A stretch of DNA of 64,000 bases, from positions 434,001 through 498,000 of the forward strand of contig BROG01000472.1 of NCBI GenBank assembly GCA_030159075.1, read 5' to 3'. Below, one piece after another: positions 23,862-35,796 of this stretch; position 1 is the first letter of the stretch, and every line of letters begins with the position of its first letter. Origin of the DNA: Atrina japonica. Its lineage: Eukaryota > Mollusca > Bivalvia > Pterioida > Pinnidae. The translations under genes were made by a program, and so were the position numbers. The notes beneath the pieces were generated by a model. That model was given only the letters and a program-made list of their open reading frames with translations, was not told where the DNA came from and did not search any database.

Positions 23862-25320
23862 TAACACCAAATTCATCCGATATTGATTTCATTCATACAA
23901 CAAAAATCGAGTGCATATTATACAATGTATATAATTCTATGACGCAACGGAGTCAAGCGTTTGGGTTTTGACATCACAGACAGTTTAGCGGATATTTTTG
24001 TTTGTTTTTAATGAGACAACTGGCTTGAAAATGAATATCTACATGTGCACTTAAAAACTCGCAAATTCTGTGAAAAACCACAAATTGACTAGGACAATAT
24101 AATAGGATAATAGGCAAATAAACCATTTTTAGATGTGTGCCAGTCGGTCTTGTGAACAAATTAATAGAAATTTTTCAGAATTTGTGCACCATATATATAA
24201 CATATGACTTACCCTGCAGTAGGCCTAGATATATAGCCTATGTACGATGGTTGTGTAAATAGATTTTCCCTAAATATATGCTCTACAACTGTGTAAATAG
24301 ACTCGTCTCGTCTGCCATACTAGATATTTACCGGATACATTTATCCTACAATAATAATTTGTCCAGTATCATACTGTAATATCATTTGTTTAGTTGGTTG
24401 CGACAATAAAGTTATACTTAAGAGTTACCCGACTTGTCTTAGTACTTACGCAAAATTTTCACACTTAAGTGTAAGTCTAAATTTCTTTGTGAATATGTAC
24501 GTACTCTTAGAGCTGAACTTAAGTGTAAGTCTTAGACTCAAGTTTCTTTGTGAATAAGACCCCAGAAGTTTGGATCTGTTTGGATGGTCGCATATTGTAA
24601 GTCATTATTTTCACGTCGGGAGTATGTCAAAAGACTAAATTTAAGTCGACTCTTTGTACAATGTTCCCTAGAACTGACTTGATAAGGTCGGTTTCACAAA
24701 TTTATCGGTACACCGTTGTTTGGTGTCATTATATTCAGTATAAAATATATTCTTTGAGATTTATTATTTGGTCATGTCTGATACCACTTTCTCTTTAGAA
24801 TATCTATTTAAAATTGGAGATCAACTAATGAAGTCTAGTTGACAGAAACGATCGTATTGCGCATTATAAATTTTTAAAATTGTTTATAATATATATAAAA
24901 CAGTGTTGTCATAATTATGAAAATTGTTTATTTTGTCAAGAAAAACGATTTAAAGTAAAAGGTAAATATTTCATGCGAATGAAGACCTGTACAAACCCAT
25001 ACTGTGTTGACACAACAGTTACACATATAAGATATAAACAAAATGTTTAATACAGTACAATAAATATGATTAAAGCTGAACTATATTTATATTATCACAA
25101 ATTTCCTGAGAACTTGCTATAATAATATCATTTGAACACGAAATAAAAATATCACATATGCACAACAATGGCGATATATTTCCTTTGTAACAATCTCCAA
25201 CATATACGTACACTTTGACTCATTGAGTCCATTTCATGTCCTTTCCTTTTACACGGGAAATGGGAACGACACTTGAATTGTTTTAGATCTAATTATCCTG
25301 GTATTAACATTTTGAGCTCA

Positions 25321-25323
<3 letters not shown>
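23862..25323. other. No gene seen
   Basis: AT-rich sequence. Around 24420-24560 the motif ACTTAAGTGTAAGTC occurs twice about 60 bases apart, a small direct repeat. No domain, RNA gene or transposon recognised. Confidence 0.45.

Positions 25324-25414
<91 letters not shown>
25324..25414. repeat. (AT)n microsatellite
   Basis: About 90 bases of almost pure AT dinucleotides with one TATTATAT interruption. Confidence 0.95.
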
Positions 25415-25416
<2 letters not shown>

Positions 25417-26038
25417 TTCATCTTCCACCCACCATATCTTTCGTTGCCACCCCACACAATATGATGTATTCTTTCTTTTCAAAATCATATTCCTAATTCC
25501 ATTGTGTTCGTAACGCCTTCAAACTACAATAATCCGGGCATTGATTTACCACCGATCCGACTGCATGGAGTAATATGGATACTAGATTAGGAAGTGATAT
25601 TACAACGAGTTGATTGGATAGATAAAATCAACAATGAAACTCCACCTTTGTAATACAGGGAATTCCCATGGTCATGTATATTCATCAAAATTGTAACAAT
25701 ATCACACCTACAATTCTACCCTTGCCTTCTACTTTCCCTATACAAACTTCGAGTTAAAAGTAAACCAGGTAAATGTAGATTATTTTTACAATCGTGTCTA
25801 TTTCTGATTTAGGCAGTACCTGACAATTTAGGCCATACCTGACAATTTAGGTCATACCTGACTAACTGATATCACGTATCACAGAAGCAAGAAAAATCGC
25901 GATGCTACAAAATACACATTAATATGGTTGAAAATTTAAATGCAAGCTACCATCAAATAAATTAGAAATATAAAAAGCTGCCTGAATGGGACGACTAGAT
26001 GTTTTGATATCACAGATTTACATTCAGTCATACGTTTT

Positions 26039-28615
26039 TTAACTTTGTTTTCTCAGCTGTTTCTTGTTTCGTTTTCTTTGTTGTTTACCCTTTCTATTCT
26101 TACGACGTCTCCTATTCTTTTTCTTGTCTTTCTTATTCTTACTCTTCCTTTTAATTTTTCTACACTTCTTACTATCAACTAGTCTACCTTTTTGCAACTT
26201 CTTTTGGATACATGTATCCCAGTACGTTACGATTTCATCAACTATAGTTGCAATGTGATCCAGTACCTCAAATTGCAAATTTATTCCTTCAGAAGTGTTC
26301 AATTTGTTTAGATCACACTGTATTCGACGTCTTGACTTACAGGCTGTTAGTATTTTGTTTGCTTTTTTCGACATTTTATTCGAGTTTTTGCAATGCAATT
26401 TTTGGTTGAGTTTATACATATCACACATCGCACTCATTAGTTTCGTCTTCACCTGTTGGCTGTGAGTATGTAGATCTGATGAGATGCTGCTTATTTCTTC
26501 CAATAAATCATGCGCAAAACTCAAATTAGCATACGTTTCGTGCACGAATCTTGTCTGAAAAGAAAACAGATATGGTTTGTGATATGAATATGATCTAGGT
26601 GATTATTATTTATTTTGATTTATTTTATAATAATAATAATAATAATAAAAGTTTTTCCGTTTAAAGACTTGTAATTACTTTTGACAATAATATCAATTAC
26701 GTAATCGTCATTCACTTTCATACTTTTTACTGAAGGTAACAAATTTAAACTCGATATCTGAACACTCAGAGTAAATGTTAGTAGGGTGTATAGACTCACT
26801 TTGTGACGTCTAGGTAGCTTTCTTTTCAGTTCATCTAGTGGTAATCTTATATCACAGGTTTCAATTTTCACACCGCTGACAGGGTTGGCCACATTCTTCT
26901 TTCCAACAAAATAATAATAACAAAAAGTTTATCTTCTTCATCATCATTGGACGGTATTCATCGAAAATATGAAAATAACTGAATAGTTTATATAAATCTT
27001 AGGAATCTTAATTTATGGTCTATATAAATGACCATATGCTTGAAAGTGAATAAAATGTTTTTATAAGTTAATTCGTATCAGCCTGTAGATAAAGTTAGGA
27101 AAAGTTAAGGGACTTTTTATACGTGTATAGAGGTGCGTGCGTTTATATAACCTCAAATTATTTTTTTATAGCTAATTGTATATATAGAAAAGTTAATAAT
27201 TTTACTCACCCGCTGATCTGTCAATGTCTTTATATCATTCACAATGTCTTTGAAATGCGATATCATCAATTCCTTGGATTTGATTCTATGGTTACAAGTG
27301 GGTTCTGATTCTTTTATAGTGTATGGTCTGGATCCGTCACATGGTCGGCATGTGTTACTGGTTACTGAAGTAATCGAAATAAGCAGGAAAAGACATTTCA
27401 CCACAAAATCTGTAAGATAATTTGATAAGCAAATGATTGATACATCAATAATTCCTATTTCGAATGCATTGAAAAATTAAGGATTATCATTTTGAAATAT
27501 ACGGAATATATATATATATATTTCAAAATAACAAACCAGAAAAAGTAATGTTCCACACAGTAACCATACTGAATTTGTGCACATTAATACGGGTGATCAT
27601 TTTTCTGTTCTGGTCACTGTGAACATTCTCAAAATACCCAAAGACCATTCTATATTTATTCGAAAATTATCAGTACCCTAAAAGTGGATGTAATATTGCC
27701 ACATTAGAATGGAATTAACGGATCTTGAAATGAAACGAAAGCAGGTCAACTATTAATGGATTACATGGATCCTATAACGATAAAACAAGAATAACTGAAT
27801 AAGTTCCGAAACCATTGAAATCAAAATCCCCTCAGTACGTAGTTTAAAATAGATTTGACAATGCGGAACTTCGTTAGTTTCGTTTTAGTTTTGTATGTAT
27901 GAACAAAAGTAAATGCTAAATGTACAACCAAAATAGAACTGAATTTCCGAAATTAAATTTAGAAAATCGATAATTATTTTAAGATCACCAAGTTACCTTA
28001 CAACTTATATATTGTAGTCTAATCTGGCATTTAAATAAAGTAGGTTTATTTATTGTATAGTTTATTCATAGTAGGGGTATAGTTTCGTTTGTTTTAAATT
28101 TGTATAGTTGGAATCTATCCTCATGTATGGACAGGACGTTTTTAACAATAACAATTAACATACGATTTCAAATTAAATTCATGCCATAAGAGTAAGGCGG
28201 TACAGAATTTCATTGTCTTTTAGTTTTCGTTCTTATAATATGTACATTGCTTCAAACATTCAACCCGAAATAAGACGAATTGGTTAAATAAGAAATATAT
28301 GAAACTCCTGATTGAAATATGTAATGAGAGCCTTCCTGGTTATAAGCTGTTAGTCGTGTTCAATTCACCAAGCTATTCACTAAAACACAGATTTATGCCA
28401 AAATAAATATTTAACTCTATACAATCTGTGTAAGAGTGTCTGTAGAAGAGGATAGTTTTTAATCTGACAATAACAGAATAAAATCTAGAATCAAATAAGG
28501 TTGTATTATCATTGACTTTGTTGTACGGCAAAGTGAGAGATTTATGGGACAAGTGTTAAGTATATAGTACTTTTGTGTAATCTAAGGTCCTACTGAACAA
28601 ACCTGTTGCTTGCAT
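26039..28615 (-). CDS. Secreted helical protein gene 1 (cytokine-like candidate), multi-exon
   Basis: Minus-strand exons: 27409-27210, 26898-26800 and 26554-26039, each with AG acceptor and GTGAG donor where applicable. The first of these lacks an ATG but starts in a phase satisfied by a 13-nt candidate exon at 28615-28603 (ATGCAAGCAACAG, weak GTTTG donor), giving 275 aa. A signal peptide (VVKCLFLLISITSVTS) precedes a Cys-rich start (NTCRPCDG) and a helix (ELMISHFKDIVNDIKTL). The 33-codon exon has VKIETC and LPLDEL. The last exon begins TRFVHETYANLSFAHDLLEE, followed by two more predicted helices. It ends in about 50 very Lys/Arg-rich residues. The main introns are phase 0. It is related to the genes at 49728 and 62280. 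No known family was recognised with certainty; class I helical cytokine is the working idea. Confidence 0.68.
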
Positions 28616-30590
28616 TTCTGTCCCTGAAGCAATAGCATCCACAATAAAAAATAAAAATGTTTGTTTTGCCTTTTTAATTATGAGTTGTGGAAATTCCATT
28701 GACAATGGATTGATGGATTTATATTTGAAACCGAGTGGGTTGAAAAATTCTTCGAGTCCAAATTAATAACGCATTTACAATAAGTGCTTAGAAACTATAT
28801 GACTATATTTCAGCTATTTATATACGAGGAAACGACGGCATCGCTCATAAACACTTCATTTTAATAAGTAATTAATAATGCAATCTAGCTTTTCTACTTG
28901 ACTTTTGAACTTTACCTTTCAGCATTGATTAATTTTGAAAAATAGTGGCTCTATTAAGAGGTATAAATGTATTAATGTGTTGATAACAGCCACTATGACT
29001 GTACGTACATAAGGCGTAAATCGTAAAGATGAACTTCAGGGGCTAAATATCCTATCTTAATTTCTATACAACTTGAACTCAACTGAAAAACGTCAATGTT
29101 ATAAATATATCAATGACAGACGGGTAGACACAACCCTTACACGTTTATCCTAGAATGGTGAGACATGGACTATCAAATGTGTAAACATTTATATGCGAGT
29201 CGTGAAAACCATAGTACACGTCTTTGTAGAAAAGAAGCCACCTACTTGAGGTTGGTTCCTTTTGCATGGACTTAAAAAATGAAATATCATCGATAATGAG
29301 GAGTAAAATGATATAACTTAAAAACTGCCAGTTTCATAATAGCTATTAGGACGTAAAGAAATGAATTTTCTTGCAACTGGTTTTCAAAGGAACTAATTAT
29401 CTTGAATGAAAATACACATGAAAGCAGACGACATGTTGAAACACATCAGCTTCCTATAAACATATGTAATCATAATGTAGGCCACCATCCTAGAATAGCA
29501 TCAGTTATATCAAAAGAAATATTAGGACAGACACGATATGATTAAATAGAAATAAATCAATGAAGTTACTATCTTCAAATTGAAAAAAGACAAATTTTAA
29601 AAGCAGACATGAAAAGGACTTGTATGTATGAATATCATATAATTACAATACTAACCTGTACAACACATTTTTAAAAGTGTAAAATTTCTTCTTTTGAAAA
29701 TCAGTTATTCTTTCAGTAATTTATCAGTATGCAAAAAAAGATGTTTTTTTTTGGCTGCAATAGTGAACACTATAGTAACTTGCATGGGTCCTGAATATAT
29801 GGGTTCAGGTAAAAGAATTTTCAAAGTCCCTAAGTGGTACAAACTAGTATTTGCATGATGTTTAATCATGTCGGTGTTAGTAAGTCATTACGAGTACGGT
29901 AGAATGGTAATTTGAACTTTAAGTATTTTCTATTGGTGTTGCAATACTATATTTTCAATTATTATTTCAATTCCGCCTGGTACTTTTTATTTCCGACTGT
30001 CACCAGGAAGTTTTATCTATATCATTATTGTATCGCTAACAATGTTTACATTTGAAACATGACGGGAAACTGTTTTACTAATATCCCCACGTACTTGACA
30101 TCGTCATGATTCTCTGGTCTAGTATTTGATCGTCGTAATACGATCTATCAGTTTCAGTTATTTTACGTGTAGCATAGTTTGCATCTTGTCACCATTTGTC
30201 ATACTTTAAATGTCACAGTATCAAATGTTATGTTTTAGGGGCTTATTTATTTATATTTTTTTAGTTTTGATTGTTAATTTTTAACGTAATTAAAACGAAA
30301 ACAATATATATGTTTGCTAATCTCCTAATATGGAAAAATGAACACATGTATAAATTGGACAAATTAATATGTGAAATTTATTAGTTTACCGACAATTTAC
30401 ATACCCACAGGTTTAAATTCCGAACTCTAAAAAATAAATAAAATAAAATTCTCACAAAAATAATTTTCTGCTATATTGAATTTTTGATTACAAATGTATT
30501 TCTTAAATAGGCTATATCAGCATTTTAATTTTTGATTGTTTAATTCCTGCTAAGAGCTTTCAGTGATACAAAGACTGTACAAGGGCAATG
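28616..30590. other. No gene seen
   Basis: About 2 kb of AT-rich DNA without recognisable coding, RNA or transposon sequence. If the 13-nt exon at 28615 is real, the promoter of gene 1 lies here. Confidence 0.4.
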
Positions 30591-30599
30591 AATGGCAAT

Positions 30600-30725
30600 G
30601 TCTGACCCATAATTTATTATGCCAATGTATTGAGGGTTATTTAACGTGCCACGACTTAAATGTCATACGGACCTCTGTCCTATTTTCAACCGAAACAGGC
30701 GTGATCACACACCAGCACTCAATGA
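30600..30725 (-). repeat. Degenerate SINE core (minus strand)
   Basis: The sequence TTATTTAACGTGCCACGACTTAAATG followed by ACGGACCTCTGT matches, in reverse orientation and with many changes, the body of the SINEs at 37498 and 59095 (CCCGTGTCAC...GGCACGTTAA). The tRNA head is not recognisable. Confidence 0.4.
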
Positions 30726-31377
30726 AATCAGATTACTGTATAACCAAGGTAAATTTGTGGTAGTAAAAGAAGTTGATGAAGATTTCGTAAATGGCAAAGA
30801 TGATTTTAATTTTGAATTGATGGTGGGCGGAGTCAGGAAATTCCTAAATCACACCCCTGTTTCCATACAAAGGCCTAAATCCTCACTGGGTAAAATACCA
30901 ATGTACAAAATGTATATAGCACTATGTAATGATCGCATGTAATTGTTCTTTAATTTCTAGAGAAGTATTCTCGGCTGTCCACACAGGAAGTATTATCATG
31001 TGTTGACAGGTGATACTCATGGTCGCTCTCTATTGAAGATATTAAACGTGTTGTTTTATATATTACAGTCACAATAGATGTGAATGGAATTGCTTGCTCA
31101 GAAATGCATCAATGGAAAGATAAGATTATGTACGTTTGTAATTATACACTTAAATTTCTTTTAGATAAAATGTCCAAATATCACAAAATATAATTTTCAG
31201 TCTAAAATGTAAATTTAGCACGGTGATAACCGTATGACAGTAATAATCTAGAGCAGAAATTACAACCCAATGGTATACCTGTATTGAAAGCAATTCTCTG
31301 AAGGGACGGGATAAGCATTGTCATTGATATTTTGTTTATAGTTTCGGATTGTCAGTCTAATGTCTAATTGTCGTATG

Positions 31378-31380
<3 letters not shown>

Positions 31381-31462
<82 letters not shown>
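31381..31462. repeat. (TC)n microsatellite
   Basis: 82 bases of pure TC. The open frame that runs through it (Leu-Ser repeats) is an artefact. Confidence 0.97.
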
Positions 31463-31465
<3 letters not shown>

Positions 31466-32019
31466 AGAATTCATATAAACACTTCACATTTGCGGATTCA
31501 AGTGGGCTGCGGGGTTGCAAACCCCCTTTGATGAATTCAATATTATCATCACGTCTGGAATCCAGAAAAAGGCTTCCCAAAGCTGCCGAAATTTTCGCGC
31601 CTCGCTAAGCTCAACAAAATCAATTATAAATTATACTCTTCTCTCATACTCAAAATCCTGGAACCACCCTGTTTTTTTCTGTATATTTTAGATTTTATGG
31701 ATTTGGACTACCGGCTTTGCATTATGGGTTGTGTTTACCCTAGGTTTTCGCTTTTATTTCAGCATGGTTACTCGGGCTTTCCAAACAGTGGAAAACCCTA
31801 TTGTTATTGTCGTGTTTATAATAATTTTTTTTTTTTTTTTTTTTCTCTCTTATCTACAAAATTTATAGAAATTGGTTCATTCAATTCAAAATCTCTTATG
31901 TCTTCTGAGGACGAGCTGGCAATTTTTGGGTCTACCATCTTAGCCCCTCCTTGGACCAGGACTATTTTTGTACCTTTTCAAAATGACTCAACATTGCAGA
32001 AACTATTCATGCGACTTGA

Positions 32020-33620
32020 GTAGTACTATGCAGCTCCATAGCACGTCTTTTGAAATTAATCGTCACTGATGACGTCATCAGAATCTTCTGATTGGGCAAT
32101 TCAAAAAACGTGCTATAGAGCTGTGACGTCATAACCGGAAGTAGGTCATACCACAAATGAGGTCATACCGGAAATACGTCATACCGGAAGTGTCATGTTG
32201 CCATGGCGACAAGGAGAAAGAACCAATCTTAAAGTTTTGGGGTGTGTCTATGACCGGAAGCGAAAGTCTGAGAGCGAATCTATTTTTAGAATCGAAACTT
32301 TGGATTTTTCCAGGTTTTGGTTTGGAATGACAACAGCAGTAGGTGTCGCCAGAGTCGGCGAGAGATGACGAGAGTTGTTCAGAGTTGCCGATCCCTTATC
32401 AAGTACGCAAGCGCGAGAAGCGGTAGGTCGAACTCGTAATTGCGAGTCAAGCTTGAACATGTCATCATTGTACTTAGACTTTGTTTGTACAAAGGGAGAT
32501 CACTCTGTATAAACCCTAGGCATGGAACAAAGGGAGATCACTCTGTGTAGACTCTATAGGTGGAACAAAGTGGATATCACTCTGTATAGACTCTAGGATT
32601 GGAACAAAGGAGATATCACTCTGTATAGACTCTAGGTTGGAACAAAAAGAGATCACTCTGTATAGACTCTAGGATTGGAACAAAGGGAGATCACTCTGTA
32701 TAGACTCTAGGCTTGGAACAAAAAGAGATCACTCTGTATAGACTCTATAGGTGGAACAAAGGGAAGAACACTCTGTATAAACTCTAGGGCTGGAACTAAG
32801 GGAGATTACTCTATATGGACTGTATACACTAAAACAGAAAGGGAAGGGTGGGAAGTGAAACCGGAAGTGAAGGAAGGGTAGCCATCTTGGATATGGAATC
32901 ATGGGATATCTAGTTTCATGGATAGGCAGGGAATCCTGGCTAATGAGGGATTATTCATTTTACCGGAAACGAGGGACGGACTAATCTCACGGCAGGAGAG
33001 ATGCATAGAACATGAAGTGTGTAACGTACTAATCAAGCGTGTAACGTTATCATTTTTCAAAGTTTGCAAAGTGATCAAGTGTGTAACTTTCTCGTGTTTC
33101 AAAGTTTGCAAAGTGATCAAGTGTGTAACGTTCTCATGTTGAAAAGTTTGCAAAGTAATCAAGTGTGTAACGTTCTCATGTTGCAAAGTTATAAAGTGAT
33201 CAAGTGTGTACCGTTCTCATGTTTAAATTTTGCAAAGTGATCAATGTGTAACGTTCTTATGTTTCAAAGTTGCAAAGTGTGCAACGTTCTAAGTTATGAA
33301 GTCTCAAAAGGACAAAGTACAAAAGTTACAAAGTTGTGCAGTATGAGGTTGTTCACTGTTCTCTCATTTCAACAAGTTTCAAAGTTCATACAGTTAAAAA
33401 AGTATCTATAGTATTTTATCGTTTTGTACTTCTGTATATAAAATAAAAATTTAAACACTCACCCAAAGGATTTTTCTGACGATGTTGCTTCGGATGCCAA
33501 ATGAGCCCTCAGAGGTCTAACTGAACTTTTTCTCTAGTCTTTAAAGTTACTATTTTTAGAATTTGCAAACCAGTTTGGATTTCTGTCCAATAAAATCTAT
33601 CGATCAAGTAAAATACTAGT
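32020..33620. repeat. Complex repeat unit, copy 1
   Basis: First of two directly repeated blocks (the second is 33885-35160). Order: a hairpin-forming palindrome (32029-32120) next to TGACGTCA sites, ACCGGAAGT-rich sequence, a CAAGCGCGAGAAGCG segment, about nine copies of a 38-39-bp minisatellite (GGAACAAAGGGAGATCACTC type, 32480-32830), an AGCCATCTTGG segment, several copies of a ~42-bp minisatellite (AACGTTCTCATGTTTCAAAG type, 33010-33300), then a shared tail ending in CACTCACCCA and GACGATGTTG. No ORF of interest. It may belong to the ends of the adjacent viral element or be an independent repeat. Confidence 0.6.
32040..32215. promoter_or_regulatory. Cluster of CRE-like and ETS-like sites
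   Basis: Within 180 bases there are two GTGACGTCAT/TGACGTCA motifs (CREB/ATF type) and repeated GGTCATACCGGAAGT-like motifs (ETS type). Short direct repeats of GTCATAcc suggest local amplification. Such density resembles a promoter or enhancer, but no start site can be assigned. Confidence 0.4.
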
Positions 33621-33884
33621 GAATGATAAAATACTAGAAAAATAATCTACTATTAACCTGGACTTAAAAGGTCAACTTGTTTTCAGGTTAAAAACCCTGT
33701 GCTTTACAGACACAGGCAATAGGATGTACCAGGGATTCAGCCTCCATGAAAGTACTACGTTCATCATAAATGTTAAAGTTTGTGTCTTCTGAAATGAATT
33801 GTGCTGAAAATAGACGCGCACAGCTTTTTATATGACCACTATAGCGCACGCGACGTACTCCGTCTCATCAATTTTGACCTCTGA

Positions 33885-35160
33885 GTAGTTATAGGCGGCT
33901 CCATAGCGGGCCATTTGAATTTAGCCGCCACTGATGACATCATCAGAATGCTGGCTTCTGATTGGTCAATTCAAATGACCCGCTATAGAGCCGCCTGTGA
34001 CGTCATAAAAGGAAATTGAGTTTTTCCAGGTTTGTGAAACCAGCAGTAGGTGTCGCCACAGCCGATGAGAGTGCTGTATCATCTGCGCAAGCGCGAAAAG
34101 CGTTAGGCCGAGCTCGAATCAAGCTTGAACATGTTGTCCTTGTAATAACACTTGTAGAGTTACGAGTATGCGCAAAGGAGGATCACTCCCTATAGACTCT
34201 ATAGGTGGAACAAAGGGAGATCACTGTATAGCCTGTAGGGATGAGACAAAGGGGAGATCACTCTGTATAGACTGTATGGGTAGGACAAATGGAAAGATCA
34301 GTGTGTATTGACTGTAGAGATGGGGCAAAGGGGAGATTACTCTGTATAGCCTGTATACGTAGGACAAAAGGGGGATTACTCTGTATATACTGTATAGGTG
34401 AAACAAAGGGGAGATCACTGTGTATAGACTCTATAGGTGACACATCACTCTATATAGACTGTATAGGTGAAACAAAGGGAGATTACTCTGTATAGACTAT
34501 AGGGGTGGAAAAAAGGTGAGATGACTCTATATGGACTAAACCAGAGAGGGAGGGTGGGTAGTGAAACAGGAAGTATAGGGAGGGTAGCCATCTTCGCTTT
34601 GGAATCATGGGATATCTAGTTTTACAGGGACTGATTAATCTCACGGCAAGAGAGAACCATTGAACATGAAAGTGTGTAACGTACTCAAAGTTTGCAAAAG
34701 TGATCAAGTGTGTGTGTGTGTCGTTCTCAAAGTTGTCAAAGTAATCAATTGTGTACCGTTCGCATATTTCAAAGTTTGCAACGTGTGCAACGTTCTAAGT
34801 TATGAAGTCTCAAAGTGACACAAGTGACAAAGTGACACAAGTGACAAAGTGACAAAAGTTGTGAAGTATGAAGTTGTTCACTTACATCGTTTCAACAAGT
34901 ATCAAAGTTCAGACAGTGAAAACAGTATCTGTATTATTTTATATTGTTTCTTGTACTTCTGTATATAAAATTTAAAAAATGAAACACTCACCCAGAGGTT
35001 TTTTCTGACGATGTTGACTCTTCGAGCTTTGGATGCCAAATGAGCTATCAGAGGTCTAACTGAACTTATTCTCAAGTTTTGTAAAGTTACTATTTTTAGA
35101 ATTGACTAGTTTAAATTTCTATCTAATAAAATTTTATCAATCAAGTAAAAGAACTAGTGA
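33885..35160. repeat. Complex repeat unit, copy 2
   Basis: Repeats the order of copy 1 with divergence: palindrome (33894-33995), GTGACGTCAT, TTTTTCCAGGTTTGTG, CAGCAGTAGGTGTCGCCA, CAAGCGCGAAAAGCG, about ten copies of the GGAGATCACTC minisatellite (34165-34540), GTAGCCATCTTCG, a shorter array of the second minisatellite (34670-34870), then the CACTCACCCA tail. It directly abuts the viral fragment that starts near 35200. Confidence 0.6.
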
Positions 35161-35243
35161 ATGTTCACATTTACTTACTACAGTATAACACATACAAAAA
35201 ATTGCATGCTTTCAGTTAAGGTTTCTTTTCGTGTAAGTTGGGA

Positions 35244-35259
35244 GGCCCTTAAAAGGGCC
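35244..35259 (-). terminator. Histone-mRNA-type 3' stem-loop
   Basis: On the minus strand this reads GGCCCTTTTAAGGGCC, an exact match to the metazoan replication-dependent histone stem-loop consensus (GGCYCTTTTMAGRGCC), with a CAAC 5' flank and a TCCCA 3' flank. A purine-rich GAAAAGAAACC (35230-35220) follows about 13 nt downstream, where a histone downstream element would pair with U7 snRNA. It lies 26 nt after the stop of the minus-strand gene at 35286. The gene itself is not a histone. Confidence 0.7.
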
Positions 35260-35285
35260 GTTGAAATTTTCATGTTGGTGAAGGC

Positions 35286-35568
35286 CTATTCCCCGTCAAA
35301 CAGGCGCTGCAGTCTACTGACTTGGAGTTCTTTTTCCTCGATCAGCCGTCTTATCTCTGCCTCCCGCAGCCTCAGTACCCTCAAGTATACTGTAGCTCAG
35401 GTAACGGGGGCGCTGATGGCACAGCTCTGGGTGGAGGACGTCTAGACGGTTGTACCCTAGACCTGTAAGGTGGTGGTGGCGTGGACGGGCTAAAAATGGT
35501 GACCGACGGTGAGTAGGCTTCACAACAGCTACTTTTCTCTCCAATCCTGCATCTTCGAATCTGTCCAT
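35286..35568 (-). pseudogene. Small Pro-rich/coiled-coil gene of viral copy A (frameshifted)
   Basis: Divergent from the viral ATPase. It starts at the ATG at 35568 (MDRFEDAG), moves in a second frame through a Pro/Ser-rich stretch (PSTPPPPYRSRV, RRPPPRAVPSAPPLP) and in a third frame ends with a helical coiled coil (LREAEIRRLIEEKELQ, VSRLQRLFDGE) and TAG at 35286-35288. Two frame breaks are needed, so this copy is broken. The start region has a counterpart at 45970 in copy B (VDSFED). Function unknown. The histone-type 3' stem-loop just after the stop is the remarkable part. Confidence 0.5.
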
Positions 35569-35796
35569 GATGATGAACTGATACCGAGTAAAACCAGTTG
35601 TGTTGCATATATAGAGACTTCGAACGCGCACGCAATCAATGACGTCAGAGGTCTATTCGGAGTATGAGTTGTTTCATGACTCCTACTACTACTATTCGGA
35701 ACGTTTTTGTCTTATACCTTAGATGATTTATACATACATTACTCAAGTGACCATGAATATAATACTACATCTCTCAGTTTCTTTACTAGTATTAAA
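35569..35796. promoter_or_regulatory. Divergent promoter region between viral genes (copy A)
   Basis: The intergenic gap separates two head-to-head genes. It contains TATATA on the minus strand (about 35605) some 40 bases before the minus-strand ATG, a CGCGCACGC run, ATGACGTCAGAGG and a TCCTACTACTACTA run. Copy B (45790-45960) keeps the same layout, including TCTATATAAACC and CTGACGTCA. Conservation between copies supports a bidirectional promoter. Confidence 0.5.

Noticed and set aside
26064..26258. Hydrophobic Leu/Phe-rich ORF on the plus strand
   Set aside because: Antisense shadow of the Lys/Arg-rich tail of helical gene 1.
30563..30942. Two overlapping ORFs considered as a fourth secreted gene
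   Set aside because: They overlap a degenerate SINE core; no signal peptide or shared exon motif.
31360..31608. Leu-Ser repeat ORF
   Set aside because: Translation of a (TC)n microsatellite.
34221..34495. Repetitive ORFs on both strands with period near 13 residues
   Set aside because: Translation of the 38-39-bp minisatellite in repeat unit copy 2.
32020..35160. Two direct repeats considered as LTRs of a retrovirus-like element
   Set aside because: They are nearly adjacent with no gag/pol between them and consist mainly of minisatellites.
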